Shown one piece after another: positions 16,188 through 22,698 of a stretch of 51,394 nt of DNA. The position numbers were made by a program, and so were the translations under genes. The stretch covers positions 1-51,394 of IMG/VR virus record IMGVR_UViG_3300025087_000094; one strand, written 5' to 3'. The DNA comes from a virus. Below the pieces are notes generated by a model, which did not search any database, was not told the origin of the DNA, and saw only the letters and a program-made list of their open reading frames with translations. The stretch's first letter is position 1. The number at the start of each line of letters is the position of its first letter.

Positions 16188-16381
16188 AGTTATCCGACGT
16201 CGAAGTTGGCAAAGTGTACCTCGCGAAAGTCTCTGGCAACACCGTGCGCGTGCGCGTGATTGGCACACGAGCGGACGGGTTCAGTGGGCGCATGAAGTGT
16301 GTGTGCGAGCGCGAGGATAACGGTAAGCGGCTCGATAAGCTGCGGAGTGCGAGTGCGCTTACTCCGGTGCGCGAGTCATGA
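16184..16381 (+). CDS. Hypothetical protein, small beta-barrel-like
   Basis: A 65-residue protein, ATGA-coupled. KLSDVEVGKVYLAKVSGNTV, then RVRVIG and MKCVCERED resemble a small SH3- or KOW-like barrel. Not assigned to a family. Confidence 0.6.
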   Translation: MKLSDVEVGKVYLAKVSGNTVRVRVIGTRADGFSGRMKCVCEREDNGKRLDKLRSASALTPVRES

Positions 16382-16614
16382 GATGGGCGGACTACAAGCG
16401 CTACCGCGACCTTGCTGGCCCGACTGCCCTGGCGGTGTACCACTTCCCGGATCGCGGAGTGATCGTGCGCCGCCGGAGCGGGTGGTACGCGGCCAACGAC
16501 ACGCGATGGCAACTGGTTGGCGAGGCCCCGAACAGCGCACTGTGTCAGCCCGCCAGCGGACCGCACGCAACACGCACTGATGCGGCGATAGCGCTTCTTG
16601 GGGAACTGCCATGA
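16378..16614 (+). CDS. Hypothetical protein
   Basis: A 78-residue protein, ATGA overlap at both ends. YHFPDRGVIVRRRSGWYAA is beta-like. No recognised family. Confidence 0.6.
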   Translation: MRWADYKRYRDLAGPTALAVYHFPDRGVIVRRRSGWYAANDTRWQLVGEAPNSALCQPASGPHATRTDAAIALLGELP

Positions 16615-16789
16615 CCCTCGCCGTCTACACCGCGCGCATTACCTACGCCGGCCGGACAAGTTCGACATTACACGCTCGACTGCGCACAACTCGGGCGACG
16701 TGATGGGACTGCCGTGCCCTGGCGCGAGTCGTCGGGAGAATAATTCCGCTCGGGTGTTGATGCTGGTTAGCACGGTGGTTACAATGTGA
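16611..16789 (+). pseudogene. Frameshifted, truncated DUF488-like remnant
   Basis: The ATG at 16611 overlaps the previous stop and reads MTLAVYTARITYAG. One base later, the second frame continues PDKFDITRSTAHNSGD. Joined, they resemble the start of DUF488 proteins (an xxYTARxxYxGPDxxDITxK pattern recalled from that family). The junction at 16650-16655 (GGCCGG) lacks one C. The rest of DUF488 is missing and the tail overlaps the tRNA promoter, so the gene is dead rather than merely misread. Confidence 0.55.
16757..16785 (+). promoter_or_regulatory. Promoter of the tRNA segment
   Basis: TTGATG (16757-16762), 17-bp spacer, TACAAT (16780-16785) with GTGGT before it: the best -10 in the set. Downstream to 16992 there is no convincing gene. 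A GC hairpin with CTTT after it (about 16817-16850) may be a weak terminator or leader structure. Confidence 0.65.
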
Positions 16790-16992
16790 ATCGGAAGCGC
16801 GATTGACGCTTCCACCGCCCCGCACCCTTCGATGGGCCGGGGCTTTCGAGGTGCCATGACACGGCTTAGCCACGAGGTGACCCATGCGCCGCACGCACAC
16901 AGCGATAAGGGCGCAGTCTATCACGCTTCCCGTCGGCAAAGACCGAATGGCGGGACCGGGCGAGGTGCCGAGCACCACCGGGATGATGTTGT

Positions 16993-17066
16993 GCCCCCTG
17001 AGCACGACGGCAGTGCACGCGGCCTGTACCCGCGTGGAGCCGGTCCAATTCCGGCAGGGGGCTCCA
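16993..17066 (+). tRNA. tRNA-Thr-like gene (anticodon UGU), divergent
   Basis: 7-bp acceptor GCCCCCT/AGGGGGC, D arm GCAC/GTGC, anticodon stem CGCGG/CCGCG with loop CCTGTAC, T arm GCCGG/CCGGC with loop TCCAATT, and encoded CCA. The anticodon UGU would read ACA. Odd bases: G8 and G14 instead of U8 and A14, C33 instead of U33, C55 instead of U55. All stems are perfect, so it is either a recoded tRNA or a tRNA-like RNA. Confidence 0.6.
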
Positions 17067-17116
17067 TGCAAACGCGGCAGCTGACCAATCGCGTGACAGC
17101 CGGAGAGACGGCAACT

Positions 17117-17197
17117 GCACGAGTGGCGGAATGGCAGACGTACCCGGCTTAGAACCGGGCGGGTAAAACCGTAAGGGTTCAAGTCCCTTCTCGTGCA
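17117..17197 (+). tRNA. tRNA-Leu (anticodon UAG)
   Basis: Class II tRNA: acceptor GCACGAG/CTCGTGC, anticodon stem CCCGG/CCGGG with loop CTTAGAA (UAG, reads CUA), a long variable arm, T arm AAGGG/CCCTT with loop TTCAAGT, discriminator A, no CCA. The usual U33 is present. CUA is a frequent Leu codon in the phage genes but presumably rare in a GC-rich host, which would explain carrying it (inference). Confidence 0.93.
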
Positions 17198-17199
17198 CT

Positions 17200-17265
17200 G
17201 AGACTCGATGGCTAATACCCTGCGGACCATCCCAAGCAACGTGAACAGGTCACGTATCGAGTCTC
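17200..17265 (+). ncRNA. Three-way-junction RNA-like element after tRNA-Leu
   Basis: A perfect 10-bp stem GAGACTCGAT/ATCGAGTCTC (17200-17209 with 17256-17265) encloses a second hairpin ACGTGA/TCACGT (17239-17244 with 17250-17255) stacked directly on its 3' strand, plus a weaker TGG/CCA stem. No T run follows, so it is not a standard terminator. It may be a processing or protective structure on the tRNA transcript or a small RNA; function unknown. Confidence 0.5.
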
Positions 17266-17298
17266 GCTATTCACTGACACACAGGAGAGTCTATCACA

Positions 17299-17523
17299 AT
17301 GAACTGCAAAAACCGCTACTCCGAATCCGAAGCGCGCGAGATTTATCGCCACCACGTCATCCGCCCGGACGATGGCGAGAACCCCGACCTGTTCGACCGC
17401 AAGATGCGTAACGTTCTCATCTATCGGCGGAAGTTCGGTCAAGCGGAGTACGCACTTGTCGGTCGCGGTCAGCAGTTCGGCACGAGCGCGGAAGTCACGC
17501 GCGAGGAGGTGATTCATGCTTAG
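17299..17523 (+). CDS. Hypothetical protein
   Basis: A 74-residue protein, CAGGAGAG upstream. Helical N-terminus (RYSESEAREIYRHHVI) and NVLIYRRKFGQAEYALVGRG; perhaps a small DNA-binding protein, but no motif is decisive. Confidence 0.7.
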   Translation: MNCKNRYSESEAREIYRHHVIRPDDGENPDLFDRKMRNVLIYRRKFGQAEYALVGRGQQFGTSAEVTREEVIHA

Positions 17524-17719
17524 CCCTGGCGTGGTTGTGGAAGGCAACGTCGCAAGTGTGTGCACAGGGTCGCACGTGCATGCTCGTGTGTGGCTCGCGC
17601 ACGAACGCTGCCAGACGATTCAGGATGAGCAGTCGCAGGCTGTGCAGCGGTTCCTTCGTGACGTTGTGCGCGACTCGGACAGAGCACAGGACCGCGCACG
17701 CGAGAGGGCAGGGACGTGA
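17516..17719 (+). CDS. Hypothetical protein
   Basis: A 67-residue protein starting with GAGGAGG upstream and overlapping the preceding stop by 8 bp. Basic, helical C-terminus (RDSDRAQDRARERAGT). Family unknown. Confidence 0.6.
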   Translation: MLSPGVVVEGNVASVCTGSHVHARVWLAHERCQTIQDEQSQAVQRFLRDVVRDSDRAQDRARERAGT

Positions 17720-17768
17720 CCTGGTCACTCGCACTCGCCGCGTGGTTACACATTGTGGCGCGCGTGGG

Positions 17769-17796
17769 TTGACTTGGGTGCGTGGGTGGTTACCAT
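17769..17796 (+). promoter_or_regulatory. Promoter, extended -10
   Basis: TTGACT (17769-17774), 16-bp spacer, TACCAT (17791-17796) preceded by GTGGT. It serves the GC-richer cassette starting at 17836, whose first gene has a full AAGGAGG. A second GTGGTTACAC box at 17742 lacks a good -35. Confidence 0.65.
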
Positions 17797-17835
17797 TGAA
17801 CTTGACACCGCCCGCGGGCGCCAAGGAGGATGAGG

Positions 17836-18165
17836 ATGATTACTTGGATGCTGGTATGGGAAGACGAGCCAGGGAACCCAGAGTCTGCGTGGAGCGACGG
17901 CGGGCTCTACACGGATGAAGACCTTGCCCACAAGGCGGCGGAATTGTCTCGCAGGGTAGCAGCCAACCCCCCCGTGTGTGTCGCACAAGTGGACTACGGC
18001 GAGCCCGTCGAGGAACGTCGCAACTTCCTCATCGCCACCGCCGTCCGGCACCTGATCGACGTTCTCCCGCCCGGTTGCGTCCCCATGTTCGGGATGGGCG
18101 CCGGGATGACGGAGCCGAACGACGCCTGGACCGCTCTCGTCGCCGCCGTGAAAGGCAAGTCATGA
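17836..18165 (+). CDS. Hypothetical protein, first gene of GC-rich cassette
   Basis: A 109-residue protein; AAGGAGG with proper spacing selects the ATG at 17836 over the one at 17830. Reads MITWMLVWEDEPGNP, then helical segments. A Gly/Met-rich MFGMGAGMTEPND precedes the end. GC content and codon choice are visibly higher than in neighbours, hinting at a separate origin. Confidence 0.7.
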   Translation: MITWMLVWEDEPGNPESAWSDGGLYTDEDLAHKAAELSRRVAANPPVCVAQVDYGEPVEERRNFLIATAVRHLIDVLPPGCVPMFGMGAGMTEPNDAWTALVAAVKGKS

Positions 18166-18335
18166 GCTTCGACGCCAACGCATCCGACGAAGCGTGCCGC
18201 TGTCCGCGCTGCGGATCGTACCGGCCGTGCTACCCGTTCGGCTCCGATGACCCCTGCCTGGAGTGTCGGGATCGAGCGCGACGAACAGTGGACGTGCTCG
18301 CGCGTGAGCGGGCTCGTGACGAGGAGGAGAAGTAG
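18162..18335 (+). CDS. Small zinc-finger-like protein
   Basis: A 57-residue protein, ATGA-coupled. Two Cys pairs, CRCPRCGSYRPC and CLECRDRA, followed by a charged helix. Likely a treble-clef or ribbon zinc protein; partner unknown. Confidence 0.65.
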   Translation: MSFDANASDEACRCPRCGSYRPCYPFGSDDPCLECRDRARRTVDVLARERARDEEEK

Positions 18336-19166
18336 ATGCACTACCAGACATGCATACGGACCACGCTGTTTGCCCGTGACGAGGACGCCGAGACCGGGGA
18401 ACCGATCGAAGAGCGCGATGCAAACGACGGCGATTTTCGGAAGGTTGGGTTCGTGCCTGCGGCTGAAGCTGGTGCGCTGATCGCCGGGCTGGAGTCCCAG
18501 CGCGACGCGGCACGCGCGGAGGCTGGACTGGCCGACGCCAGGATCCGCCGGGTGTCGCAGATCTTGATCGAGGAGATCGGTGCCGATGGGCCCGAGTCGG
18601 CGGAGACGACGGCGGCCCGAGCGGTGGACGCACTCCGGTCAGCCCGCGCGGCCCTAGAGCGGGTGAAGGAGCAGTGGGACGTGTTCGCCGACGAACGGGA
18701 AGAGAACGCCAACGTCCGCGCCGAGTGCGAGCGGCTCCGTGCGGACGTGGACGGGGCGACGACGGAACGCGATGCGCTGAAGGTGGCAATCCGGGATGCG
18801 CTCGCCACGCACGCCCACGTGATAGAGCCGGGGGCATGCACGGAGGCGTATTGCGCCGCCGCGCGCGCAGAGCTTGCCCACCGCGACACCAAGCCCGCTC
18901 CCCTCCCCGACGGCGTGCCGGGGGAAATATGGATCCCGCACGACGGGCACGGGCTGGCGTCCTACTGGTATGTCACCCAGGGCGTGCGGTCGAGCGAGAC
19001 GTACCTCCACGCCTCCCTCGTCGCCGCCCGCGTGACCGAAGCGGTGGAGCGGTGCGCGAAGGTGGCAATGTCCGAAGCGTGCTGCACTCACGACCCGTGT
19101 GAAGGCGAGGAATGTCAGGCCGCACACAGGATCGCCGACCGCATCCGGGCGGAGGTAAAGCCTTGA
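18336..19166 (+). CDS. Coiled-coil protein with C-terminal Cys cluster
   Basis: A 276-residue protein starting right after the previous stop with GAGGAGG upstream. Residues 45-150 are heptad-like Ala/Arg/Glu-rich helix (LIAGLESQRDAARAEAG, CERLRADVDGATTERDAL), a long coiled coil. The end carries CCTHDPCEGEECQ. The build recalls Ea22-like early phage proteins, but I cannot assign a family. Confidence 0.7.
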   Translation: MHYQTCIRTTLFARDEDAETGEPIEERDANDGDFRKVGFVPAAEAGALIAGLESQRDAARAEAGLADARIRRVSQILIEEIGADGPESAETTAARAVDALRSARAALERVKEQWDVFADEREENANVRAECERLRADVDGATTERDALKVAIRDALATHAHVIEPGACTEAYCAAARAELAHRDTKPAPLPDGVPGEIWIPHDGHGLASYWYVTQGVRSSETYLHASLVAARVTEAVERCAKVAMSEACCTHDPCEGEECQAAHRIADRIRAEVKP

Positions 19167-19546
19167 CCCCCGCCGACCTGGACAAGTTGGAGCGACTGAT
19201 CGCAGCGGTGCCCACTGGCGAACCACCAGCGTGCGACTGCGGAAACGTGAGTGAATCCGAGCGTTGTCCGCACACGTGCGCGCAGTCCCATTGGTACTAC
19301 GAGCGAGACCGCGCGCGGGTTGCGCTCCGTGACTGGATGATGGATCGCGCCCCCGCCCTCCTCACCCTAGCCCGCCGCGGCCTGCGCGCGGAGCGGGAGG
19401 TTTGCGGGAGGTGTGCGGAATGGAAGGCTATCACGTTCGACAACACGCACGCCTGTATGGTCCGGCTGAACCACGCGACAGGCTCGTACGAGCGCACCAC
19501 CGCAACCGACTTCTGCGCCTGCTGGCGCGCGAAGGGAGGCGAGTGA
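19163..19546 (+). CDS. Hypothetical Cys-rich protein
   Basis: A 127-residue protein with a TTG start at 19163 overlapping the previous TGA, GGAGG eight bases upstream (an ATG at 19112 is open but lacks this). N-terminal helix TPADLDKLERLIAAVP, a motif also seen in Ead/Ea22-like phage proteins, then CDCGNV, CPHTC, CGRC, CAC clusters suggesting metal binding. Role unknown. Confidence 0.65.
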   Translation: MTPADLDKLERLIAAVPTGEPPACDCGNVSESERCPHTCAQSHWYYERDRARVALRDWMMDRAPALLTLARRGLRAEREVCGRCAEWKAITFDNTHACMVRLNHATGSYERTTATDFCACWRAKGGE

Positions 19547-19908
19547 TGGGAGACGACACAATCCGCGGAGCATTCGAGCCGTTCGGGCAGCCGTACGACT
19601 CCCACATCCCGACCGACGAACGCGAGGCAATCGACCGGCAGTTGTTCGCAGCAGAACAAGCCATCTGGAAGCGCGACGAGCAGATCGCCCGGCTGGAGCG
19701 CACAAGAAACGAGGCGAACGCCGCCGTGGAGCGCCTGATGGAATCGCTTGCACGCGAAGGACTCGAACACGCTGCCACGAGGGACGCTCTCCGCGACCTC
19801 GACGCCCGGCTGGCGAGGGTGGCGCAAGCAATGGGCGAGAATGCCCCCGCAATCGCACGTCTCATACTGGTAGATGCCGCTCTCGACGGCTGGGAGCCTG
19901 CGCGATGA
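19546..19908 (+). CDS. Coiled-coil protein, unknown
   Basis: A 120-residue protein; TGATG overlap with the previous stop and AGGGAGG upstream fix the start. After a short N-terminus it is a continuous charged helix (LFAAEQAIWKRDEQIARLER to ARLARVAQAMGE). Same compositional cassette as its neighbours. Confidence 0.7.
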   Translation: MGDDTIRGAFEPFGQPYDSHIPTDEREAIDRQLFAAEQAIWKRDEQIARLERTRNEANAAVERLMESLAREGLEHAATRDALRDLDARLARVAQAMGENAPAIARLILVDAALDGWEPAR

Positions 19909-20339
19909 GCCGGAACCTTTGCTGTGCCGAGTGCCCTCACTGCGGAGGTATCCCCACACATGAGGAGGAGTCACGACCAATCACCCAGGCCGACGCTGGG
20001 GTGTACTTCCCCGAATACGAGGGGATGCTTGTTGCCAACGCACGGTGCAGGTGCGGTGCGAAGTACCTCGCATGGGTCGACGACCGCGAACGCAAAGGCG
20101 AGACGTCGCCGCGCTACTGCGACTGGCAGCCGCACTTCGACCTGTCGTATCGTAGTACGTTCAACGACAAGCCTGGAATAGACGACACATGCGATGTCGT
20201 GGACTATGACGAATTGCGCGAAGCACTAGAGACCGCGTGGGGCAAGGCCGTTGAGGAAGACGGACCGTGCCCACTATGCGGCTCACGCGAAACACTATGC
20301 GATTACCCATGCGTAGCACGTAGGCTAGGGTTCGCATGA
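19905..20339 (+). CDS. Zinc-binding-like hypothetical protein
   Basis: A 144-residue protein, ATGA-coupled. Cys pairs at the start (CCAECPHCGG), middle (CRCGAKYLAW) and end (CPLCGSRETLC) suggest two zinc ribbons. GC content falls back towards the genome average within this gene, marking the right edge of the GC-rich cassette. Confidence 0.7.
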   Translation: MSRNLCCAECPHCGGIPTHEEESRPITQADAGVYFPEYEGMLVANARCRCGAKYLAWVDDRERKGETSPRYCDWQPHFDLSYRSTFNDKPGIDDTCDVVDYDELREALETAWGKAVEEDGPCPLCGSRETLCDYPCVARRLGFA

Positions 20340-20359
20340 TAACAACCCAAGGAGGAACC

Positions 20360-20611
20360 ATGACCACAACCGAACTACTCTCGAACGCAGAAGAACTCAG
20401 AGCCCGCGCACTGTCCAATCTCAGCGCGGACAAGGGAATGAGCATGCGCCAGATTCTCGCATCGCTCGATATCGAGCCCACACCCAAGGCCACGGAAGCG
20501 GTGCGAAAGGCGCTTACGGGACACGTTGACTACGAGGGAAAGACTCGAGCGCGGGTGTATTACGCGCGGCGTGCGGGACAGGGAGCGACGACGACCACGA
20601 GTCTCGAATGA
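20360..20611 (+). CDS. Hypothetical protein
   Basis: An 83-residue protein behind AAGGAGG. The middle (MSMRQILASLDIEPTPKATE, then RKALTGHVD) looks like a small winged-helix or HTH, perhaps DNA-binding. Not assigned. Confidence 0.65.
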   Translation: MTTTELLSNAEELRARALSNLSADKGMSMRQILASLDIEPTPKATEAVRKALTGHVDYEGKTRARVYYARRAGQGATTTTSLE

Positions 20612-20808
20612 CACCGGACCACGTTGCGGGACTTATCGAGGCCGAACGCGACCGAGACGCAGCGCTCGATATTATCCGCGAAGCCGTGACCATGTGCTCG
20701 CGAGGTAGACAGCGCCTAAACGGACTGGGCTCGTGGTTCGAATCGTTGCGCGGGTGGGAGGATAGGGCGCGAACGTTCCTGTCTAGGGTGGACGCCGCTA
20801 ACACTTGA
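20608..20808 (+). CDS. Hypothetical helical protein
   Basis: A 66-residue protein, ATGA-coupled; helical (AGLIEAERDRDAALDIIREA). Its last codons contain the -35 of the next promoter. The end ...AANT and its DNA are the same as the end of the gene finishing at 21908. Confidence 0.6.
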   Translation: MTPDHVAGLIEAERDRDAALDIIREAVTMCSRGRQRLNGLGSWFESLRGWEDRARTFLSRVDAANT

Positions 20809-20833
20809 CACCGGCCCTTTGCGTGGTTATGTT
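20805..20833 (+). promoter_or_regulatory. Leaderless-type promoter
   Basis: Consensus TTGACA (20805-20810), 17-bp spacer, TATGTT (20828-20833) with GTGGT before. The ATG at 20841 is 7 nt after the -10, so transcription should begin at the start codon. No ribosome site is present, which fits a leaderless mRNA. Confidence 0.75.
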
Positions 20834-20840
20834 ATCACGC

Positions 20841-21218
20841 ATGCAACCAACAGAACAGCCCACACATCGAGTGCTGGTGTGCGGCGCCAGAGACTATTCA
20901 GACAGTGGATTCCTGCAATTCATTCTGGATTCTCTCTATGCATCCACCCAGTTTACCACGCTGATTCAAGGCGGCGCTACCGGAGCGGATGCGCTTGCTA
21001 AGGAATGGGCAGACGCGAATGGTGTTTCGTGCGTGTCATTCCCAGCACAGTGGAGAGTCAACGGTAAACTCGACCGTAGCGCTGGACCAAAGCGCAACCA
21101 ACGCGTGATTGACGAGGGCAAGTCGGACTTGGTTGTGGCGTTCCCCGGTGGGAAGGGTACAGCGGATATGGTGCGCAGAGCACGCAAGGCGCATATCAGC
21201 GTGGCGGAGGTGGAATGA
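20841..21218 (+). CDS. SLOG/DprA-like protein of the YspA (DUF2493) type
   Basis: A 125-residue protein. HRVLVCGARDYSD opens the Rossmann-like fold, IQGGATGADALAKEWA is the GGAxGAD nucleotide-binding motif of DUF2493/SLOG proteins, and KRNQRVIDEGKSDLVVAFPG completes it. These proteins are thought to bind nucleotides or nucleotide-derived signals; in phages the role is unknown. It has its own leaderless promoter. Confidence 0.88.
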   Translation: MQPTEQPTHRVLVCGARDYSDSGFLQFILDSLYASTQFTTLIQGGATGADALAKEWADANGVSCVSFPAQWRVNGKLDRSAGPKRNQRVIDEGKSDLVVAFPGGKGTADMVRRARKAHISVAEVE

Positions 21219-21583
21219 TAACCATCGTCGACTGCACTGCTGGACACCGCATGGCAAAGGCTTTCGAGGCGAGAGAGGATGTCGAGGTTGTCCCGCATGA
21301 ATGGGTGGAGTGGACGCTACCAGTAGATTCTATTCTGCCTAGACCCAACCGACACCAAAGACGGGCAGCGGTAGCACAGGCACGTCGAGTCGGAGGCGTT
21401 CAACGTCGCATGGGGAGAGACGACCGCGCTACGCCCCCACCCCGTTCCGAACCAGGAGACACGCTGCACCAGGACGAGAACGGGGTAGTCTGGACACTTC
21501 GCGCGGACGGGACTCCGGTGGTAGCCATGTCCGAGCGCGCGAACGAACGAATCATTGGAGGCGGTAACCATGCCCTCGACTGA
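21215..21583 (+). CDS. Hypothetical protein
   Basis: A 122-residue protein, ATGA-coupled to the SLOG gene. N-terminus ITIVDCTAGHRMAKAFEARE, a basic middle (NRHQRRAAVAQARRVGG), and an acidic/aromatic segment (DENGVVWTLRADGTP). Unassigned; coupling suggests a link with the SLOG protein. Confidence 0.65.
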   Translation: MITIVDCTAGHRMAKAFEAREDVEVVPHEWVEWTLPVDSILPRPNRHQRRAAVAQARRVGGVQRRMGRDDRATPPPRSEPGDTLHQDENGVVWTLRADGTPVVAMSERANERIIGGGNHALD

Positions 21584-21908
21584 CTGGATTATCCCCGCAG
21601 CCAACACCGTACCACGCAACGAGCTAATCGAGGCAGAGGTGTTGCGGGACTTGGCGGAGTTGCAGTCGCGCGCGACCGATAACATCCCAGCGCTATACAC
21701 TCAAGCATTCCTAGAAGCCGCGAGTATTCAGCAACTACAGGAACTCACAGCGGCAAAGGAGTTGGAGTCGGACCGGGCATATAAGCGCGAATACGACCGA
21801 AGATGGCGAGCTACGCACCCGCGCACGGAAGACACCCGAGCCAAGGACGCGCGAAGAGCGAAGCGGTATCGGGCAAGGAAGCGGGCAACGGTTGCCGCTA
21901 ACACTTGA
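21570..21908 (+). CDS. Hypothetical protein with basic C-terminus
   Basis: A 112-residue protein; GGAGG before the ATG at 21570, overlapping the previous gene by 14 bp. The C-terminal 45 residues are strongly basic (YKREYDRRWRATHPR, AKRYRARKRA), a likely nucleic-acid-binding tail. Family unknown. Confidence 0.65.
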   Translation: MPSTDWIIPAANTVPRNELIEAEVLRDLAELQSRATDNIPALYTQAFLEAASIQQLQELTAAKELESDRAYKREYDRRWRATHPRTEDTRAKDARRAKRYRARKRATVAANT

Positions 21909-21933
21909 CAGCGGGTGGCTTGGTGATTACGAT
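21905..21933 (+). promoter_or_regulatory. Promoter with duplicated upstream sequence
   Basis: TTGACA (21905-21910), 17-bp spacer, TACGAT (21928-21933). The 17 bases GCCGCTAACACTTGACA are identical to those at the 20805 promoter, including the stop codon of the upstream gene. A leader with AAGGA precedes the ATG at 21960. Confidence 0.65.
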
Positions 21934-21959
21934 GTCTGGCACCGAAAGGAACACGACGA

Positions 21960-22394
21960 ATGAATGTTTTCGACCTACAAGCGCTGGCGACGCGCATCCG
22001 AGAAGTGAAGAAGCACGGCGATTCGTGGCCGTTCCTTGTGTGCGGCGACGTCTTAGCGCTATCCGACCACTGGCACGACCCGGCCCTTCGTTCGACCGTG
22101 GGGAAACGCAGCATCAACGCTTGGCTTCGCGACGAGTGCAGTTGCGGGACTTGGGGGCTCGCTCGGTTCCGCAAGATGCAGGCAATCGTCGACCGACTTG
22201 GCCCGTCTATGCGGCGCGAAGGTTGGGACTGGAGAGCGGCGCAGTGGGTGCACAATAACCTGCCCAAGACCGAACTGGACGCCGTGCTGGCCCTGTATCC
22301 GTCATGGGTCAAGCAAAGCAAGTCGTGCCTCACCGAACACCAAATCAAGGCGCGCGTGTCCGAGATGCGGGAGGTCATGAAGAAGGCGGCGTAG
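21960..22394 (+). CDS. Hypothetical protein
   Basis: A 144-residue protein with AAGGA upstream and its own promoter. Trp-rich (HGDSWPFLVCGD, REGWDWRAAQWVHNNLP), with TWGLARFRKMQAIV; no recognised domain. Last gene before the repeat array. Confidence 0.7.
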   Translation: MNVFDLQALATRIREVKKHGDSWPFLVCGDVLALSDHWHDPALRSTVGKRSINAWLRDECSCGTWGLARFRKMQAIVDRLGPSMRREGWDWRAAQWVHNNLPKTELDAVLALYPSWVKQSKSCLTEHQIKARVSEMREVMKKAA

Positions 22395-22518
22395 AGCGTC
22401 GGTGTCGTGTGTTCGCTCTTGGAAGCCGCAATACGTGATGTATCCGGTTCCGGGAAGTTCCTGGGCGTGTCACGGGTTGCGCCTCCCGAGTGCGAGCGCA
22501 CCGGAGCGATGGGCTCGA

Positions 22519-22695
22519 ATGACAACGATTGTCGCGGAGCGAGCGAAACTAGTGAATGACAACGAGGGTGTCAGAGCGAGCGAATGTAATCAATGACAAC
22601 GAACGTGGGAGAGCGAGCGAGGAGCGCGAATGACAACGAGCGTCTAAGAGCGAGCGAAACGGAATGATGACAACGACTACTATTGAGCGGAAGGA
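22519..22695 (+). repeat. Five-unit 37-bp direct repeat array
   Basis: ATGACAACGA occurs at 22519, 22556, 22593, 22630 and 22667, exactly 37 bp apart. A second box GAGCGAGCGA follows at 22537, 22574, 22611 and 22648; in the fifth unit, at 22685, it degenerates to GAGCGGAAGGA and becomes the ribosome site of the next gene. A half box (GAGCGA at 22504) hints at a sixth. The gap 22395-22518 has no gene. 37 is not a multiple of 3, so it is non-coding. Confidence 0.95.
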
Positions 22696-22698
22696 ACA

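Noticed and set aside
16832-17152. Plus-strand frame of 106 codons across the tRNA region
   Set aside because: It reads straight through the tRNA-Thr-like gene and into tRNA-Leu (GLYPRGAGPIPAGGS and VAEWQTYPA are typical tRNA translations).
16643-17239. Minus-strand frame of 198 codons
   Set aside because: Antisense to the tRNA genes and promoter; contains RRDLNPYGF-like text, which is antisense tRNA translation.
18160-18837. Minus-strand 225-codon frame
   Set aside because: Arg/Pro/Ser-rich antisense shadow of the coupled genes at 18162-19166.
22519-22695. CRISPR array
   Set aside because: The whole 37-bp unit is partly conserved with no unique spacers, the variable parts are only about 8-10 bp, and there are no cas genes.
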